Below, in pieces: positions 62,008-64,000 of a stretch of DNA of 64,000 nt (its first letter is position 1; each line of letters opens with the position of its first letter). Source of the DNA: Pediococcus inopinatus (GTDB taxonomy: Bacteria > Bacillota > Bacilli > Lactobacillales > Lactobacillaceae); the NCBI RefSeq assembly GCF_002982135.1, contig NZ_CP019981.1:1426001-1490000 (forward strand). The letters are read 5' to 3'. A program made the position numbers and the translations under genes. Below the pieces are notes generated by a model. That model was given only the letters and a program-made list of their open reading frames with translations. It ran no database searches and was not told the origin of the DNA.

Positions 62008-63885
62008 ATGTGTGGATTCGCAGGTTGTTTAACAGACCGTTCTCTAACTGAAAAAGCTACTTATGATCAAACTGTCCATACCATGACAAAGATGTTGGTA
62101 CATCGTGGACCGGATGACAGTGGTTATTTTTCAGATGATCACATTACCATGGGCTTTCGTCGCCTAAGTATTATCGATTTGGATGGTGGTCATCAGCCAC
62201 TTTCTTACGATGACGAACGTTACTGGTTAACTTTTAATGGCGAAATTTATAATTTTATCGAATTACGTGAAAACCTCATTAAAGAGGGTTACTCATTTAA
62301 AACAAAATCAGATTCAGAAGTTATCTTAGCTTTATACGCAAAATACCATTCTGATGCGACTAAATATTTACGAGGCATGTTTGCCTTTGTCATCTGGGAT
62401 AAAAAGGAACAAACCCTTTTTGCAGCCCGAGATCAATTTGGCATTAAACCTTTCTACTACGCTATTCAAGATGATAACTTTTTCTACGCGTCCGAAAGTA
62501 AAGCCATTTACAAAATTTTGAAATCAAAAACATTTGATGAGGATGCGCTACAAGATTACATGACTTTCCAATTTGTTCCCGAACCAGAAACGCTTACTCA
62601 TGAAATTCAGATGTTAGCTCCAGGTTGTACGCTAACTAAAAAATTAGGCGAAGCACCTGTTATTAACCGCTATTTCCACCGCGAGTTTCATCCTGTAATT
62701 AAGCCGGAAGCGGATTATGTCAAAAGTGTCCGTGATGTGCTGATCGATTCCGTTAAAATGCATATGCGTTCCGATGTGCCAGTCGGCTCCTTTTTATCCG
62801 GTGGAATCGATTCTTCAATCATTGTGGCCATCGCCAAAAATTTCAATCCCCACTTGGAAACCATCTCAGTTGGCTTTGAACGAGAAGGTTACAGTGAATT
62901 AGATGTTGCCCAAGAAACAGCCGAAAAATTGGATGTAAAAAATTACAGCATGATCATTACGCCGGAAGAATTTATGAAGATCTTTCCTAACTTTGTCTTT
63001 AGTATGGATGATCCGTTGGCTGATCCGGCTGCTGTCCCTCAATATTTCTTGGCCAAAGAAGCCGTTAAACACGTTAAAGTTGCTCTAACTGGTGAAGGCG
63101 CTGATGAGTTATTTGGTGGCTATACTATTTATCACGAGCCAGAATCTCTGCGGGCATTCAAATATACACGCCCCATCAATTCCGCCCTCAACCATTTGGC
63201 AAGATTAATTCCTGAAGGTGTTAAAGGTCGCTCATTTCTGATGCGGGGAACCACCCCACTGGAAGATCGGTACGTGGGCAATGCATTTATTTTTAATGAA
63301 ACGGAAAAACATGCTTTCTTTAAAAATTATGACAACAAACACCCATTTCAGACAATTACGAAACCTTTCTATGCGGAATCTAAAGCATATGATCCCATCA
63401 CCCAAATGCAGTTCATTGATATGCACACGTGGCTAAATGGTGATTTGTTGCACAATGCCGATCGGACCACGATGGCTCACAGCTTGGAATTGCGGACACC
63501 TTTCGTTGATCGTGAGGTTTACAAAGTCGCTTCAACCATCCCTGCTGATTTACGAATTGCCCACGGCACGACCAAGTACATTTTACGAAAAGCGGCCGAA
63601 GGAATCGTTCCTGACCACGTTTTAAACCGTAAAAAACTCGGCTTTCCAGTTCCTATTCGCTTTTGGTTAAAAGACGAAATGTACGACTGGGCACGTTCAA
63701 TTATCAATGAATCACAAACTGGCCAATACCTTAATAAAGATTATTTCTTGAAATTATTAGAAGACCATCGTAATGGCGTTCGCGATAATTCACGGAAATT
63801 ATGGGCTGTTTTAACCTTCATGACCTGGTACCGCCTTTATGTGGAAGCCCCCGTATTTGAACAACCTAAGGAGTTGTTAAAGTAA
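62008..63885 (+). CDS. asnB: Asparagine synthetase (glutamine-hydrolysing)
   Basis: The 625-residue enzyme makes asparagine from aspartate, ATP and glutamine. After Met the catalytic Cys2 begins the glutaminase domain (MCGFAGC), with HRGPDDSGYF and FNGEIYNF; the synthetase domain has the PP-loop SFLSGGIDSSIIVAIAKN. GGGGAGGTAACTTTT precedes the ATG. The aspartokinase gene starts 2 bases after its stop. The 245-bp upstream gap shows no T-box-like element to me. Confidence 0.95.
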   Translation: MCGFAGCLTDRSLTEKATYDQTVHTMTKMLVHRGPDDSGYFSDDHITMGFRRLSIIDLDGGHQPLSYDDERYWLTFNGEIYNFIELRENLIKEGYSFKTKSDSEVILALYAKYHSDATKYLRGMFAFVIWDKKEQTLFAARDQFGIKPFYYAIQDDNFFYASESKAIYKILKSKTFDEDALQDYMTFQFVPEPETLTHEIQMLAPGCTLTKKLGEAPVINRYFHREFHPVIKPEADYVKSVRDVLIDSVKMHMRSDVPVGSFLSGGIDSSIIVAIAKNFNPHLETISVGFEREGYSELDVAQETAEKLDVKNYSMIITPEEFMKIFPNFVFSMDDPLADPAAVPQYFLAKEAVKHVKVALTGEGADELFGGYTIYHEPESLRAFKYTRPINSALNHLARLIPEGVKGRSFLMRGTTPLEDRYVGNAFIFNETEKHAFFKNYDNKHPFQTITKPFYAESKAYDPITQMQFIDMHTWLNGDLLHNADRTTMAHSLELRTPFVDREVYKVASTIPADLRIAHGTTKYILRKAAEGIVPDHVLNRKKLGFPVPIRFWLKDEMYDWARSIINESQTGQYLNKDYFLKLLEDHRNGVRDNSRKLWAVLTFMTWYRLYVEAPVFEQPKELLK

Positions 63886-63887
63886 AA

Positions 63888-64000
63888 ATGGATATAGATA
63901 TAATCGTACAAAAATTTGGTGGGTCCTCTGTTAAAGACGAGTCAGCCAGACTCAAAGCGTTAAAACATGTGAAAGCAGCTGTCCAACAAGGCAATAAAGT
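63888..64000 (+). CDS. Aspartate kinase (N-terminal part; continues beyond window)
   Basis: The visible 37 codons (MDIDIIVQKFGGSSVKDESA...) hold the KFGGSSV signature of aspartokinases, which phosphorylate aspartate at the start of lysine, threonine and diaminopimelate synthesis. The AAGGAG site is inside the asnB end, so expression is coupled to asnB; both use aspartate. Which isoenzyme it is cannot be told from this fragment. Confidence 0.88.
   Translation, partial: MDIDIIVQKFGGSSVKDESARLKALKHVKAAVQQGNK

Overview
The window is a low-GC Firmicutes chromosome segment, most probably from a member of the Lactobacillaceae. This rests on gene content and order: the radA–gltX–cysS–mrnC–rlmB–sigH–rpmG–secE–nusG–rplKA–rplJL run, a sigma-54/LevR-controlled mannose PTS with ManO (DUF956) proteins, a PepC bleomycin-hydrolase-type aminopeptidase and a yybP-ykoY-type leader in front of a P-type ATPase. 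The species cannot be fixed from the sequence alone.

Layout. 1–277 is the 3' end of a transposase-like gene. 468–12600 (minus strand) is translation, transcription and housekeeping: rplL, rplJ with an L10 leader, rplA, rplK, nusG, secE, rpmG, a SigH-like sigma factor, rlmB, mrnC, cysS, gltX, a PIN/TRAM membrane protein, radA and dut. 12778–15225 (plus) holds an acetyltransferase, rpiA and pepC. pepC is followed by three tandem long hairpins whose stems covary between copies. 15648–18437 holds gpmA and two membrane transporters, and an LCP protein (plus) follows. 19787–24065 (minus) is a compact fabH-accB-accC-accD-accA operon. 24271–32051 is a mannose PTS locus: LevR activator, a sigma-54 promoter, manXYZ, a terminator, then a second vegetative-type promoter driving two manO paralogues plus free-standing EIIA and EIIB.

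32260–33948 is an intact IS3-family element with 3-bp target duplications. Only 34 bp further on begins a 13.3-kb integrated element (33983–47325), flanked by a 14-bp repeat of the 3' end of a tRNA-Leu gene. It encodes a tyrosine integrase, an Stl/CI-like repressor, a Cro-like regulator, an Xis-like protein, a primase-polymerase, a D5-type helicase next to an iteron-rich putative origin, and a capsid and DNA-packaging module: HNH nuclease, small and large terminase, DUF1056-like protein, portal, fused protease-capsid, connector and head-closure protein. It has no tail, lysis or host-range genes. This matches a capsid-forming phage-inducible chromosomal island (cf-PICI), a satellite expected to make its own heads and borrow tails from a helper phage. 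It is the most notable system in the window.

47464–63885 returns to core genes: SprT, Tex, a structured 146-nt element, a small unknown protein paired with a P-type cation ATPase under a Mn2+-type riboswitch, nadE/pncB for NAD salvage, a TagA-type glycosyltransferase, nagR/nagA with an operator in the promoter spacer, two redox genes, proC, asnB and the start of an aspartokinase gene. Promoter, terminator and RNA calls were made by eye from motifs and inverted repeats; protein calls are from motif recognition without database searches.
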